Assembly: GCA_963277665.1 (NCBI GenBank)
Contig: OY728136.1
Location: forward strand, 1,971,720,576-1,971,784,575
Source of the DNA: Viscum album
Taxonomy: Eukaryota; Streptophyta; Magnoliopsida; Santalales; Viscaceae
Direction: 5' to 3'
DNA length: 64,000 nt
How positions within the stretch are numbered: the first letter of the stretch is position 1; every line of letters begins with the position of its first letter. The translations under genes were made by a program, and so were the position numbers. The notes under the pieces are model-generated. The model was given only the letters and a program-made list of their open reading frames with translations, ran no database searches and had not been told where the DNA came from. Shown here piece by piece: positions 1 through 10,560 of this stretch.

Positions 1-250
1 TAACCGGCAACATTTTTGTTTTAATTTACCTTTTATAAAGTTGAGGAATTTATTTAGGAGATTTACAAAGAACATAAGGGAATATACATACTTGTCATGT
101 AGACATTCATTCTTTAATAAATTTTTACCACAAACCTATCTTTCACTCTAAAAGGTAACATAACTCAAAAATATTATATTTATCCTTATTGTATAAGGTT
201 CCAAATATTAACACATACCATTTAGATTAGGAAATCTTTTTTGTAATAAC
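1..250. other. E1 internal noncoding tail
   Basis: A+T-rich sequence between the window edge and the SINE-like insertion, with no open frame of note on either strand. By position it is the E1 internal region downstream of gag. Nothing else is recognised here. Confidence 0.4.
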
Positions 251-372
251 CAGGGACTTCCTGTAGGCTAGTGGTATGTAATAAAGGACTGTCGCACTAT
301 GGTTGTGGGTTCGATTCCTACAGCTTTGTCTGACGCGACGGGTTATCCCCCAACCTTCAGGTTGTCCTTTTC
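251..372 (+). mobile_element. tRNA-derived SINE-like insertion in E1
   Basis: About 120 bp containing an A-box-like stretch (GGCTAGTGGTATG) and a B-box (GGTTCGATTCC). The B-box sits in a T-arm-like hairpin (TGTGGG...CCTACA), and the element ends in a short T-rich run. These are the internal RNA polymerase III promoter elements of tRNA-derived SINEs. Near-identical copies occur at 32510-32631, 37996-38117 and 44552-44673. The sequence to its right in E1 also resembles that to the right of the array copies (both have AACAATACTA about 60 bp downstream), so all four probably descend from one insertion in a common ancestor. It lies antisense to the host element. A true tRNA gene is unlikely, because the acceptor ends do not pair convincingly. 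Confidence 0.6.
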
Positions 373-716
373 CTATAATATATTGTTATAATATTCCAAA
401 AAAAACTTCATAAAAGTTTTAACCTGAAACAATACTATCCACATTTCAAATTTATCCATTCCAACAATTATAGTTATCCATAAAACCTCCGTCTAGACTT
501 TCTCTAAAAGGTCCTTAAATTCGAAAAACAATTGTAACATTAGATTCCCCAATAAAAGTAAAGTTTCTATTATTGTCACATACTAAAAATATGATAACCT
601 TCATCATATTAAAACCTTAATGAAAACAACAAGTACTGCAGTACAATCCTTATATATATCACATTATTCTTATAACCAGAATATAATCCTTGTTTCCAAA
701 AGCACCAATACATTAA
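373..716. other. E1 noncoding stretch between gag and the SINE-like unit
   Basis: No open frame or recognisable domain. It aligns loosely with the same interval of the array internal regions (about 32640-33280), supporting a common origin of the two families. It contains no visible polypurine tract. Confidence 0.4.
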
Positions 717-1022
717 TTATTCCACTTCAACTGTAGTAACAAAATAAGATTGTCCTTTATCCCATGGCCTTTTCTGAGGTAAGGTTCCCAGACTCTTAGG
801 AAATTCATTTTCATAATGCCCTATTTCCCTACAATTGTAGCATTCAACATTGATAGCCTCTTTCTTTCCCTTGCAATCACGATCCTGGTGACCTTTTTCA
901 CCACCTTTATAACAAACTCCCATTCCTTTTAGGAATGTACTGGGGTGATTCTTCCCACAATTATCACATAATGGAAAATCCTTATTTCCATTTTTCCCTT
1001 TATCTGTCTCTTGTTCCAACAT
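717..1022 (-). pseudogene. gag: E1 gag, nucleocapsid zinc-knuckle part
   Basis: The 101-residue frame contains a series of Cys/His knuckles: CDNCGKNH followed by a broken second knuckle (CYKGGEKGH, second Cys replaced), and a third, CYNCREIGHYENEF. The last position of the third knuckle is Phe where Cys is usual (CX2CX4HX4F). The array protein at 38768-39301 has the same substitution, so it marks this lineage. Nucleocapsid knuckles bind and package element RNA. This segment is in a different frame from the upstream gag piece ending at 1060, with a stop between, so gag is broken here. The ATG at 1022 is probably not a natural start; it is the middle of gag. Confidence 0.8.
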
Positions 1023-1059
1023 TCTCTTCTTCTCTTGCTATACTTTATTGTCATAAGAT

Positions 1060-1785
1060 TTAGAGATTTTCCTTTTCTGTATTCATAGCAGACGAGACTA
1101 TATCATCGTATGACGAGAAATATTGTGAGACTAAGGCTCGACGGAGAAATGGTTTTAACCCATCAAAGAAACGATCAATATTACTTCTTGGGTTACGTAT
1201 ATAATCTGCTGCATGCCTTGCTAACCTTGTAAAGTTAGCCTCATACTTTTCGACATTCTCATCCTCCTTTTGTCTCAGACTCAGAAATTGCCTTTTCATA
1301 TCTACTCAATGGTCATGAGGGAAGTATTTTTCTAAGAAAATTTCCTTAAACTCCCTCCATTCTATACTTGATACTTCTTTATCTTCCTTTTTGTTTTGAA
1401 TGACTGACCACCATTGATCGGCATCTCCAGTGAGGCGGTAAACTGCCATGATAACATTCTCCCTTTTGCTACTCCCCAAGGCGTGGAATATTTTCTCTAA
1501 GGATTTTATCCATTTCTCAGCTTCTAATGGATTTGTACCCCCATTAAATATTGGCGGTTGTTGCCTCATGAAACGGTCTAACATTGACCCTCCATGTTTC
1601 GGATCAGGGTGTTCCATACGAGTAAGGTTATTATTCATAACTTGAGTGAGTTTTCCCAGTATGGTAATAATTTGATCAGCGCCAGTTTTATCTCCAACTC
1701 CACAATAATTATCTTGAGCAGGAGGGAAATCCCTACACGGAGTGCATGCATTGATACAGTTTCCATTCCTCCCACTAGGTACCAT
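1060..1785 (-). pseudogene. gag: E1 gag, capsid-like domain, with internal stop
   Basis: Two stretches in the same frame (1785-1306 and 1299-1060) are separated by a TGA at 1306-1308. The first carries hallmarks of the retrotransposon gag domain: a PPIFNGG motif, W at EAEKWIKSLEKIF, then LTGDADQWW and a W..F...F.EKYFP stretch. The second continues with FLSLRQ...VEKYEANFTRLARHA, also typical of plant Ty3/gypsy gag. TGA could come from CGA by deamination of a methylated CpG, which is an inference. Start chosen: the ATG at 1785, which lies about 490 bp downstream of the PBS and begins the open frame. Role if intact: structural protein of the virus-like particle. It is not functional as it stands. 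Confidence 0.85.
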
Positions 1786-2271
1786 TTATAAACAATGGCA
1801 TAAACTAGATTAGTTTATTTATTAAAATACATAATTCCATACTTGTAAAACACTTAACAAAAATTGAACGATTTATGGATATAATCTATAGTCATAAAAA
1901 TGTTTTCATTGAGGAGGTATATACTCATATCCCTTCATAGTGGTTTGTAACGAAAATGAGAATTATCCTAAGCATATCCCCCAGAAGTTTCGTAACCAAG
2001 AGTGCAGCAAGGCCCGTTGTCATGCAGCAGTTCCCGTTCGAGTCTAGATCAAAGCGGTGTTTTCGGGTTTTACCCCTAGGTACATCTATTCTAGAGCCAC
2101 CTCTACCTATTCGTATCCATATGGGGATGTATTGCTTGGAAAAATCACAAAATCTCTATAATACCAAAATTCTAGGAAGTTCATGTATACTAATCCTCAA
2201 AGTCTATCTTCGGGCTATGTTCTCTAATCAGAGTTTATCTAAAACTTGCTTCCAAGGTTAGTATTAAACTG

Positions 2272-2283
2272 TGTCTGATACCA
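2272..2283 (-). promoter_or_regulatory. E1 primer binding site
   Basis: The minus strand reads TGGTATCAGACA two bases after the LTR end. It matches the 3' end complement of plant initiator tRNA-Met (TGGTATCAGAGC) in 10 of 12 positions. It primes minus-strand cDNA synthesis and fixes the element's direction. Confidence 0.85.
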
Positions 2284-3532
2284 ACTGTAATGCCCTGACC
2301 CCAATTACCCAGAGTCAGTGCATTATTGCATAACATTGGCACGATCACAAAGGATCACGTCTCGAAAGGCCGATTAGTTTAATATCCTTGGAAACACTAG
2401 ATACATTCATAAGTCTTACATTACATCAAAAAGAAAAAAAACTACAACAACATCTTGTCTTCATATCCCCTCATAATATCCATGTAGGTCATTCATAAAA
2501 TACTTCTTCACATCCTGGAAAATATTAAAACATTGAAAGGGGTGAGCTCATATGCTTAGTAAGGATAACAATATAGCAGAAGCTTTCATAAATAAACATA
2601 AACATTTAAGGAAATGTATAACTAAAATAATAGCCTTTTAAACTTAAACATCAACATAATATGGAAAATGTAAAATGAAATAATTCCATTTACTTATTCA
2701 CATGGATATTCTACTAGTCAAATAATCACATGCAATATCAATAACCACATTCATAATGATGGAATGTATAATGCCAGACTATCATAACCACATAGCCAAG
2801 GACTTGTGCTAAGACCACAAATAATATTTTGTCAAGGCCTCGTTCCAAGACACCAGTTTGTCTCATGAGACCTGCCGATGCATCGAGGAGCTATAGTTGG
2901 CTCCACCCGTCACTTATTAAGTCCAATGCATTCCTCATATGAACAGGTTTAAACATATCATAAACCATAACCTAATCATATCACATAAAATATGCATAAA
3001 GGAAACATAACATTTCCACATTTCAATCAGAAGATATCAATACAAAACGTTGATATAATAAAAACATTTTCAAATCCATTTTAAATACCAAATAAAATAA
3101 AATTAAAACATGATTTTTTTTTTTTAATTTTTTAAAAAATTTATGGCTTGTAGAGGAAGCCGAAACACAAATAATGGTCACGGCGGAAGAGAAGTCGTTG
3201 TCGCCGTATACGTGTGACAAGAAAAACATTCCTTTTGGCGTTTAGTAAAATTCTTTGTAAAAAAAGATTTGTTTTGTATAAAAGTAAAATTCAAAGGGGG
3301 TTTATACACCGTATCAAAGAATGTTGTGTATAAAACAAAATATGCCTCAATGAAAGGAGATTGAGACGAAGTCCCTTACAAAGATCATTTTTTTTAAATA
3401 AAATAAATCTATTATGTGTATTCACTATATGTACACATAAAGAATCTACAAATAATATATAGGACATAACAATATCATGACATAATTTGAAAGTAGGAGA
3501 TTGACCCAAATAGTAGAAATTGGGTTAAGAAG

Positions 3533-3544
3533 TTCCCTTACCTC
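3533..3544 (-). promoter_or_regulatory. E1 LTR second splice-donor-like block
   Basis: The minus strand reads CACGAG/GTAAGGGAA, a good 5' splice site. The flanking GTCCGA...TTG...TCG is shared with the array LTRs (28764-28790), which suggests selection on this block in an otherwise diverged LTR. Function is inferred. Confidence 0.45.
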
Positions 3545-3889
3545 GTGTCCGACTTGACTCGATCGTTCTTTAATCTCATGAATAATAAAATAGAGTTAAT
3601 TTATATTTTCTTAAGAACCTTTTTCATGTTCATTATTCCTTTTATATACTTATTACCATGTTGTGAACATTATGTAATTATTTAAGTTAACAACCGTCAT
3701 TTTGTCGATCTTTGGTACTTGAGTCCAAAAGAAACTTCTTATAATTACAAGTTGTTTATGTGGTGAAATATCCATTATATCTAGAATTATATTCATGATG
3801 TAGATATCATATATATCATATATATCCAGTATATACATTCATTTATAATATTATATAACATTTAGAGGTAAGAAATGAAATGCATCGTT

Positions 3890-3920
3890 CATGGAGACGG
3901 TAAGTCGTACGTACGCATGA
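3890..3920. repeat. E1 single copy of the GGAGACGG-CGTACGTACG block
   Basis: The plus strand reads ATGGAGACGGTAAGTCG followed by TACGTACGCATGA. The palindromic CGTACGTACG core is found twice in each array LTR and, decayed, three times in LTRs A and B. Here there is one copy. Confidence 0.6.
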
Positions 3921-4461
3921 ATGCTACATTCATTTCTATTTTGTATTTAATGGAATGAAATTATAATTATATAAATTTATAATTTAATTACAGTATAATA
4001 TAATGTATAATACCATTTACTCCATCCTTTATACATCCCACATATGGCATTAACGATTCAAGTCACTTTGAGGGGGCGGTTGTCCGCACTTCCTAAAATG
4101 AAGATATCGCGTTTACCAACAATGGAAACCATAAAGGTATTCCATAAATGAAAAATACAGAAGCTTAAGTAAAACATAAACATGTTATATATCATATATA
4201 AATATAGTGACATCTTAATGGCCACCTTTTAAGGTGTTATATGAGTGTTGAACAATCATCATTTTGTGTGGCAAAAATTCGCCATCCACAGAAAGAGTAT
4301 GTTATTTAACCATTAGATGTAGGTGTGTGTAAGTTTCGCTCGAATACTTCTTATAAAAACATCCTAGTATATTTCAGATACTGTTGTTATTACAAAATAA
4401 AGGAATAAAAAGAGTTTAAGGGGTTGGAGAAGCAGAATAAAACAAAAATAACATAAGACAA

Positions 4462-4472
4462 GACATTACCTT
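4462..4472 (-). promoter_or_regulatory. E1 LTR first splice-donor-like block
   Basis: The minus strand reads AAG/GTAATGTC about 170 bp downstream of the TATA box. The array LTRs have GAG/GTAATGTC at the same place (29488-29498). It would be the donor of a leader intron, an inference from position and conservation. Confidence 0.45.
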
Positions 4473-4639
4473 AAAATCGGGTAACTCTTTTTTGATTTGA
4501 GCCAAAGGCTTCCTTGGGAAAAATTATTCCCAAATTGAGGCTTCTATGAGTAATATATGGATGTTGAGAGAGTATTTGGGCAGAGTTTGGCCGATCCAAA
4601 TGGTTTGGAAGGTGTGAATAAGGTGGTAGTGGTGGGGGC

Positions 4640-4647
4640 CTTTTATA
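4640..4647 (-). promoter_or_regulatory. E1 LTR TATA box
   Basis: The minus strand reads CCTTATAAAAGG, followed by a C-rich leader, as in the array LTRs. It marks the likely U3/R boundary about 1.36 kb into the LTR, leaving a 2.35-kb R-U5. Confidence 0.65.
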
Positions 4648-6006
4648 AGGGGAGAGGAGGGGCACTCTTGGAAAGATTGAAATGTTACTTTATTATATAA
4701 TGCTTTTAGGATTTAAAAGGTTCCAAAATTATATATTTTTATTATAAGGTGATAATAGTTCGAAATAAACCCATCCAATAGGTTTTTGACAAGTGCAGGT
4801 CTTAGATTTTACATCATCTTTTCTTTTTTATTTAAATCGTTAAATATCGAGGTAATGGATGCATCGTCATGGTGTCATACATAATTTAATTTATTTAATG
4901 TCTAAAAATTATAAAACAAATATCATGATGTATACAATCATTTTATATTTCTAATGAATATTTATAGTCAAAAATATGACTTGTATAACCCCTTTTAAAA
5001 ATTGTTTTAGTAAAAAAACTCATGTTTGTGACATTTTTATTTAAACATTAAATAAAAAGTTTTTAATGTCATTTTCCTACCAAAGTGGTTAAATGTGGTC
5101 CCCAAGTTTACCCATGGATTTTATTGGTCGGAAATGACTCATACAAAAGGGGTAGGACAAGTGTAAAGGTCATTTCATATTATTATAACATTATCTTTAC
5201 CTTAAATTACACTAATTACCTTTAATCGCGATTAATTAAACATAAAAGTTAATATTCCCCAAAAACTATTTTAATCCCATTGAAGCAAATTTTACTTCCT
5301 AATGAAAACCATGTATGTTTTATTTTTGAAAATCAAAACATAGAAGTGGTAATGTTTCATTTAAACGAAAAATAAGTTTTTTAACTACCACTTAGTGGTT
5401 TCACTATTCATCAAAAATTGATGTTTTACAGAACAATGCCAAAATTTCACACTAAGATATAATTGATATTACCAATTCAAAAATGATTTATATTTTAAAA
5501 AATTCCAAACATATAATTTTAATTAATTAATTTTATAATTAATTCCCGCTGTCACAACAAATAGCGTGTTTTTAAGAAATAACATCAATCAAAAGATTAA
5601 CAATTGTTTATGTCAAATTTCAACGTGAAAATAATTATAATGACCACCATTGGATAAAATTTTAAAAATATATACTAATTACACTTTAGAACCACTCAAT
5701 TGTATATTTTATCACTATAAATTATTTTTATTAAAAAAGTTTTTTTTATGTAATTTTCTCTATTCATAAAAAATTGGAAGTTCTCAGAAAAATACCAAAA
5801 TTAAACATAGGCTAATTTCGATATTAAGAATCCAAAAATGAAGTCCATTATGAAATATAAAATACATATAATTTCAAAATGTGGGTATTAATATTTATAA
5901 TGGCAATTTTTATTGGTCGCGGTGTGTTAGAATCTCGAACTTGCGTACAATGCAAGCTATTAAATTATTGAAAGAGAAGCTTATCGCGGATGCTCGGGGT
6001 GTTACA

Positions 6007-6011
6007 GAAAT
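6007..6011. other. Candidate target-site duplication of E1
   Basis: GAAAT directly follows the outer end of the E1 5' LTR. If E1 is complete, the same five bases should border its far end, left of this window. Confidence 0.35.
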
Positions 6012-9000
6012 GATGATTGAGAATTAGATAGAGGAAAAAAAATTGTCATTCCATAATTTATGATGTCATTCTACGATATTTTTCTAAATACATGAAATAG
6101 ATAATTTATTAATAGATCTAAAATGATTATTATTATATAGGATAATTTTAATATATGTTAAAGAGATGTTGTAATTTTTTTTGAATTTAAATTTAAAATT
6201 CATATTTTAAATTACAGAATATTATATTTATATATAATATATTTTTTAACAAAGTTATAAAATGGAAAAACATGTTAATATAATGAATATACAGAGGAAT
6301 GTATATATATAAAGTTAGTCGGATCATAATATTGAATAATAATAAGATGAAACTGGTGAAGATGAAGCACACACAATTTGTCTGACTGAGATCATCACAC
6401 CAATGTTGTTGATTGAAAAAAAAGAAGTCCAAATATAATATATTTTCTTTATAAGTGAGGTATTATTATATATATTTTTTTGAATAAATGTTTTTAGAGG
6501 AAATTTATATTTCATAACTCATTGCATATCACATAAGAAGAATAATATTCGAGGTGATTTGTCGAGAGGAAATATTGTTATATTCTTGTGACACATCTTA
6601 GAGGATAAAATCATATTACTATGTCTATATTATAGAATCTATAAGATTTCAAGGTATTGGGAGATTATTTCTCATTCTTTGGTGTATCTCTTTATTTTGA
6701 ATAGTAAAGCATTTATATTAGGTGTTATGTAATATTTTTGTTTCATGGTGTGTTAGAGCATTGTGGAGGGATAGTTCACTCTAACTAGTGATGAATTTTT
6801 GTTTACCAATAAATCATAAATTGAAAATAAAAAATATACATTGATTCAACACTCTTAGTGTACTTTTAATTTTTATGCGGCTGTCAATGTGATTATAGTG
6901 AACCTAATGATTATTTTTATGATCAATTTATTTGATGTTTTCCATTTTTATAGTTGTTAAACTTGTCATCATCTTTTATTTATTTAATAAGAGAAAAAAG
7001 GTGACTGTATTAAATCATATATTGCATTCACTCATTATGAATTATTTTTATTACATTTTTAATGATAGTTTTAAAAATATTATATAAAAGCATATATTGA
7101 CTCAGGATTCTAGAACGAATTTGAACAATTGTGGGGATGTATTAAATGAAATAACTTCAATAATTTTACATAATTATTTGAAAAGAAAATAAAGATCATT
7201 ATAGTTGATGGGATTTGGGACAAGTTATTACTATTAATAAATGAATGGAAAAATTTAATAAATTGAAAATTTGGAAATAGGAATATATATTCATGAATAT
7301 GGTAAAATGATATAGGGTTGATGTTTTATTTATAACGGTTCTATATGGGTGAATTTACATTAGATAATTTAGTGATACTTATAAATTAAACGGAAGTCGA
7401 TATAATAATTTGGATCATAGAAGAATTATTTGAAATATTTTCATATTCTAGATTATCATAATTTATACATAATTTAATTGGACAAAATTTTGAACATAAC
7501 AATTTCATACGAAATAAGGAAGTAATTCACACTAGAGAAAAATTGTTCTGTTGATAAGGAAATCTCAATTAAATTAACAATTAATTAAATTATAATATTT
7601 TCAATGGGGGAAGAATGGGATGATTAATTTTAGAGTTCATATTTGGAGGATGACATTGAATCAATGTTTTATAAGATCATATAACTCATCTCAAATGGTT
7701 TCTAATGTGGAAGTGGTGAGTTTTTTTTAATGAAAAATTTTATGTCATAAAATAATTAAGGTATTGGATATTTCATTAAATATTTTTTATATTTATATGA
7801 TGATGAAATAAAATTTTATGTTGACTCCTCTCAGGAATATTTGAGGACAAATTCAAGGAATTTTATAAGATATAATCTTTTATAGGTGGATTTAAAAAAT
7901 AATTATTCTATTAACTAAAGTATGAGTTAATTATACAAGAAGGATTAAATGTCATGTTTTGGTATCTATATTTCACGGTCATGTCGTTGATGTGGGATTA
8001 CATTCATTTCAATATATAATCATAATGTGTCAGGCAGCGAAGTTGAATAAAATGACAGAGAATGGGTTACATCCATATGCGATGATGCATTGCATGAATC
8101 TAAAATGGTCTTCATATTGAATATGAAATTATGGAATATAATCTACGTGGATTACATATTTGAAAATGAAATGGTAGAATATGAAATTCATCCAATATTA
8201 TTAATTTGTATAAATTATAATTCTGAATGAATGAAGATGAGTTCCTCCTAAATTTTTTTGAATTAAGAGACATAATCACAAAGTATATGAATAAATTTAA
8301 ATGGATGAAATAAATGGGTCTTCAGTTTATTAAATTACATGATTATGTCAAACTATTACTAATGTATAAATAAATTTATAATAATAAACATAGATATGGT
8401 TATCCGATATAAATATATAAAGATATAAAATTCTAGAAAAAATTGAATTATATATTAGATAATGTGAGACATGGTTATTGTTCAAATCAATAAGGTTCTC
8501 AAAAAATTATTCATAATTGTCCGGAATTACTGTATAAAAGGATTATTTCCTATAAAAGGATATCTATGAAAAATAGAAAACATGAAATTACAATTTAGAA
8601 TCATTTTTATTCTAAAAATTTGATTGAACATAAACTATGATGTATGAAGAGATAAAATTTTTTAAAAAATTATTATTATGAAGAGGAAAAAGAATTCAGT
8701 ATCCTCGAATTTTTTTATCATAAATATTTCATAAAATAATTAAAATTATGAACTTCAAAAATTCAATACTTCTAATGGGACTGGTGGATCAGGAGGACAG
8801 AAGAACATTTTCCCTTATTATATAATAAGTTATTATAAAAATATAATGAGATGATTTTGGTGGAGATGAAGAACATTTTAGTTTCTTAAGAGTGATGGAA
8901 GGAAAACAGATATGGGATAAATGAACTATACCACAAACTCATGTAGGATGTTATTCCATTAAATAGTTAAATGTTGATGAATTAAATTGGTGGAAATATT

Positions 9001-9669
9001 GAAATGTTTAATTTATGTGACAAAAAATTAATATTTTTATAGAGTGTATAAATGTATTTCCTGTATTGTATTTTCAATAAAAAATCATATAATATTTTAC
9101 TCTATATATAAGGTTAAATGTTTTGATGAAGAAGCTGAGAGACACTATGAATGTGTATTTTTTTAATGTTATTAATGATATTGATTTAAAAAGGGTGTAA
9201 AAACACCTAATCAAATATTATTGTTGAATGTGTGATATTAAGTATATTTTATTAGAGAATGATATATGAATAAGTTACTAGGATTTTAGGAAAACATTTT
9301 TATTGTCATGAAAAAAAGATTATGTGATGATAACCCAGAATAAGGATACATTGATATATAATATTTTTGAGGTGAATTAGAAGATGGATTTTCACTATCT
9401 AAAGTGGTAGACAATGATTCGTCATTCTATTAAATGCAGGTTCTATTCAACAACGGATTTGGATACCAAGATATAAATGATGAAGAATAAATCACATATT
9501 TCTATTAATAAAGGTTGTGGTATAATGAATTTTTTCCATCATTCACTTATTATTTAAATACTTTATGTAAAAGGAAAAAATATAACATAATTGAATTTTC
9601 AATTATTCATCAATGTATGGGGAGAAAAAAATTTATAGTAGAGAATCCAAGGATACATATATTTAATAA
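6012..9669. other. Unresolved A+T-rich sequence
   Basis: I see no intact gene. The longest frames are about 80 codons and none is recognised. A short plus-strand stretch around 8790-8880 reads like a decayed integrase N-terminus (QKNIFPYY... then FWW after a stop), but alone it is weak. The likely reading is older retroelement pol sequence into which E1 inserted at 6006/6007. The expected upstream part of that element would lie left of the window. Confidence 0.3.
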
Positions 9670-10560
9670 TGGGTGATAGATATATTATTTAGAGGGAGTA
9701 TTTGTATAATGAGAGTTTTAAAAGTCATTAGAAATTTAGTCTATTTGGTTTTGTGTGCTATAAAATATTCCATTATCATTGTTCATCAATTATATATAAA
9801 CATATTACACAAAGGTCCAAATATCATTTTTACGATTTGGAAAAAGAGTGGATGATGTGTTTGTAATTTACATAAATCAATAACATAGTGTTTTTGTCCA
9901 ATGTTATTGTGTCCATAAAATGTTTTTCTTAGAATATATTAATACTAGATAATAGTGAATCATTTCTATGTGTTCAGAGTTTAGAGAGTGATTTAGGTTC
10001 AGTAGATTCTCATAATATTCCAAAGGAAAAATTATTGAGACTATGAAAGAAGCATATTTTGAGATTTAGAGTAGTTGTGACCCTATAGAGCATATAATGA
10101 ACCAAGGTTTGTATTCTATGGATTGATGAATAACAAGAATAATAATAGGATAAAAAATTATGTAGACATGAATGAAAATTTTCTCATATTATTTCCAAAC
10201 ATAAATCACATCTAAACTCTTATGATACACAGTGCATCATATGAGGGTATTTTTAGGTAAATGCTTTCGAGTCATTAAAAGAAAATTGTTGGAGTTTTGA
10301 TGGAGTATAGATGTGTCTTAATGAGTTATGGAGAGGTTTTGAATTTTACGTTAGTAATGAATTTGAAAAAGGAGTGTGTGTGGAAGAATAACTGTGGTTC
10401 TCACAAGAATATGTATGAGTACCAATGTTGTTATTAAAGATATAATATGGTAACATATTTCTCTATATACTGTGTTTAAAAAATTATTAGATTCATAATT
10501 ATTTAAGGTTTTATTTTAATTTTATTTAATTTTGGATCCAATGAATGTATAGTAAAAAAC
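9670..10560 (+). pseudogene. pol: P: decayed plus-strand integrase remnant
   Basis: With stops and frameshifts, the plus strand holds short runs that line up with the Ty3/gypsy integrase in the right order. Around 9780-9850, LYINILHKGPNIIF...WKK resembles the core segment before the second catalytic Asp. Around 10330-10430, RGFEFYVSNEFEKGV then SQEYV resembles the GPY/F module. Around 10490-10550, FKVLF...YLILDPMNV resembles the pre-chromodomain FHVSMLRKY..DPSHV segment. Each match is weak alone; the shared order and spacing make the case. The direction is opposite to E1, the array and element D. It is dead and probably among the oldest layers in the window. Confidence 0.45.

Larger units (their letters stand above)
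1..6006 (-). mobile_element. E1: 5' portion of a Ty3/gypsy-type LTR retrotransposon
   Basis: Read on the minus strand, this is a long LTR (6006 to 2286), a primer binding site, a broken gag (1785 to 717) and an untranslated stretch running off the window at base 1. The order LTR-PBS-gag fixes the orientation and makes 2286-6006 the 5' LTR. No protease, reverse transcriptase or integrase is seen before the window edge. Either pol lies further left, or the element is a gag-only non-autonomous form like the array at 27507-50435. The LTR is 3721 bp, very long for this class. Its terminal bases (TGTAACACC... to ...GCATTACA on the minus strand) are intact, so the insertion is fairly recent compared with its surroundings, but gag carries a stop and frameshifts. 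Confidence 0.85.
2286..6006 (-). repeat. E1 5' LTR (3721 bp)
   Basis: On the plus strand it starts TGTAATGCCCTG and ends GGGGTGTTACA; on the minus strand this is a TG...CA LTR beginning TGTAACACCCCGAG. Inside, read on the minus strand, are a TTGCG...GCAAG palindrome near the U3 start (5942-5957), a TATAAAAG box (4640-4647), a donor-like AAG/GTAATGTC (4462-4472), one copy of the CGTACGTACG-centred block (3890-3920), and a second donor-like GAG/GTAAGGGAA (3533-3544). The same blocks occur in the same order in the array LTRs (27507-31835), although most of the sequence between has diverged. ORFs inside the LTR on either strand are short and not recognised. Confidence 0.88.

Noticed and set aside
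251..372. True tRNA gene
   Set aside because: A- and B-box-like elements are present, but there is no consistent cloverleaf with paired acceptor ends. The unit repeats at the same place inside retroelements, so it is better read as a tRNA-derived SINE-like unit.
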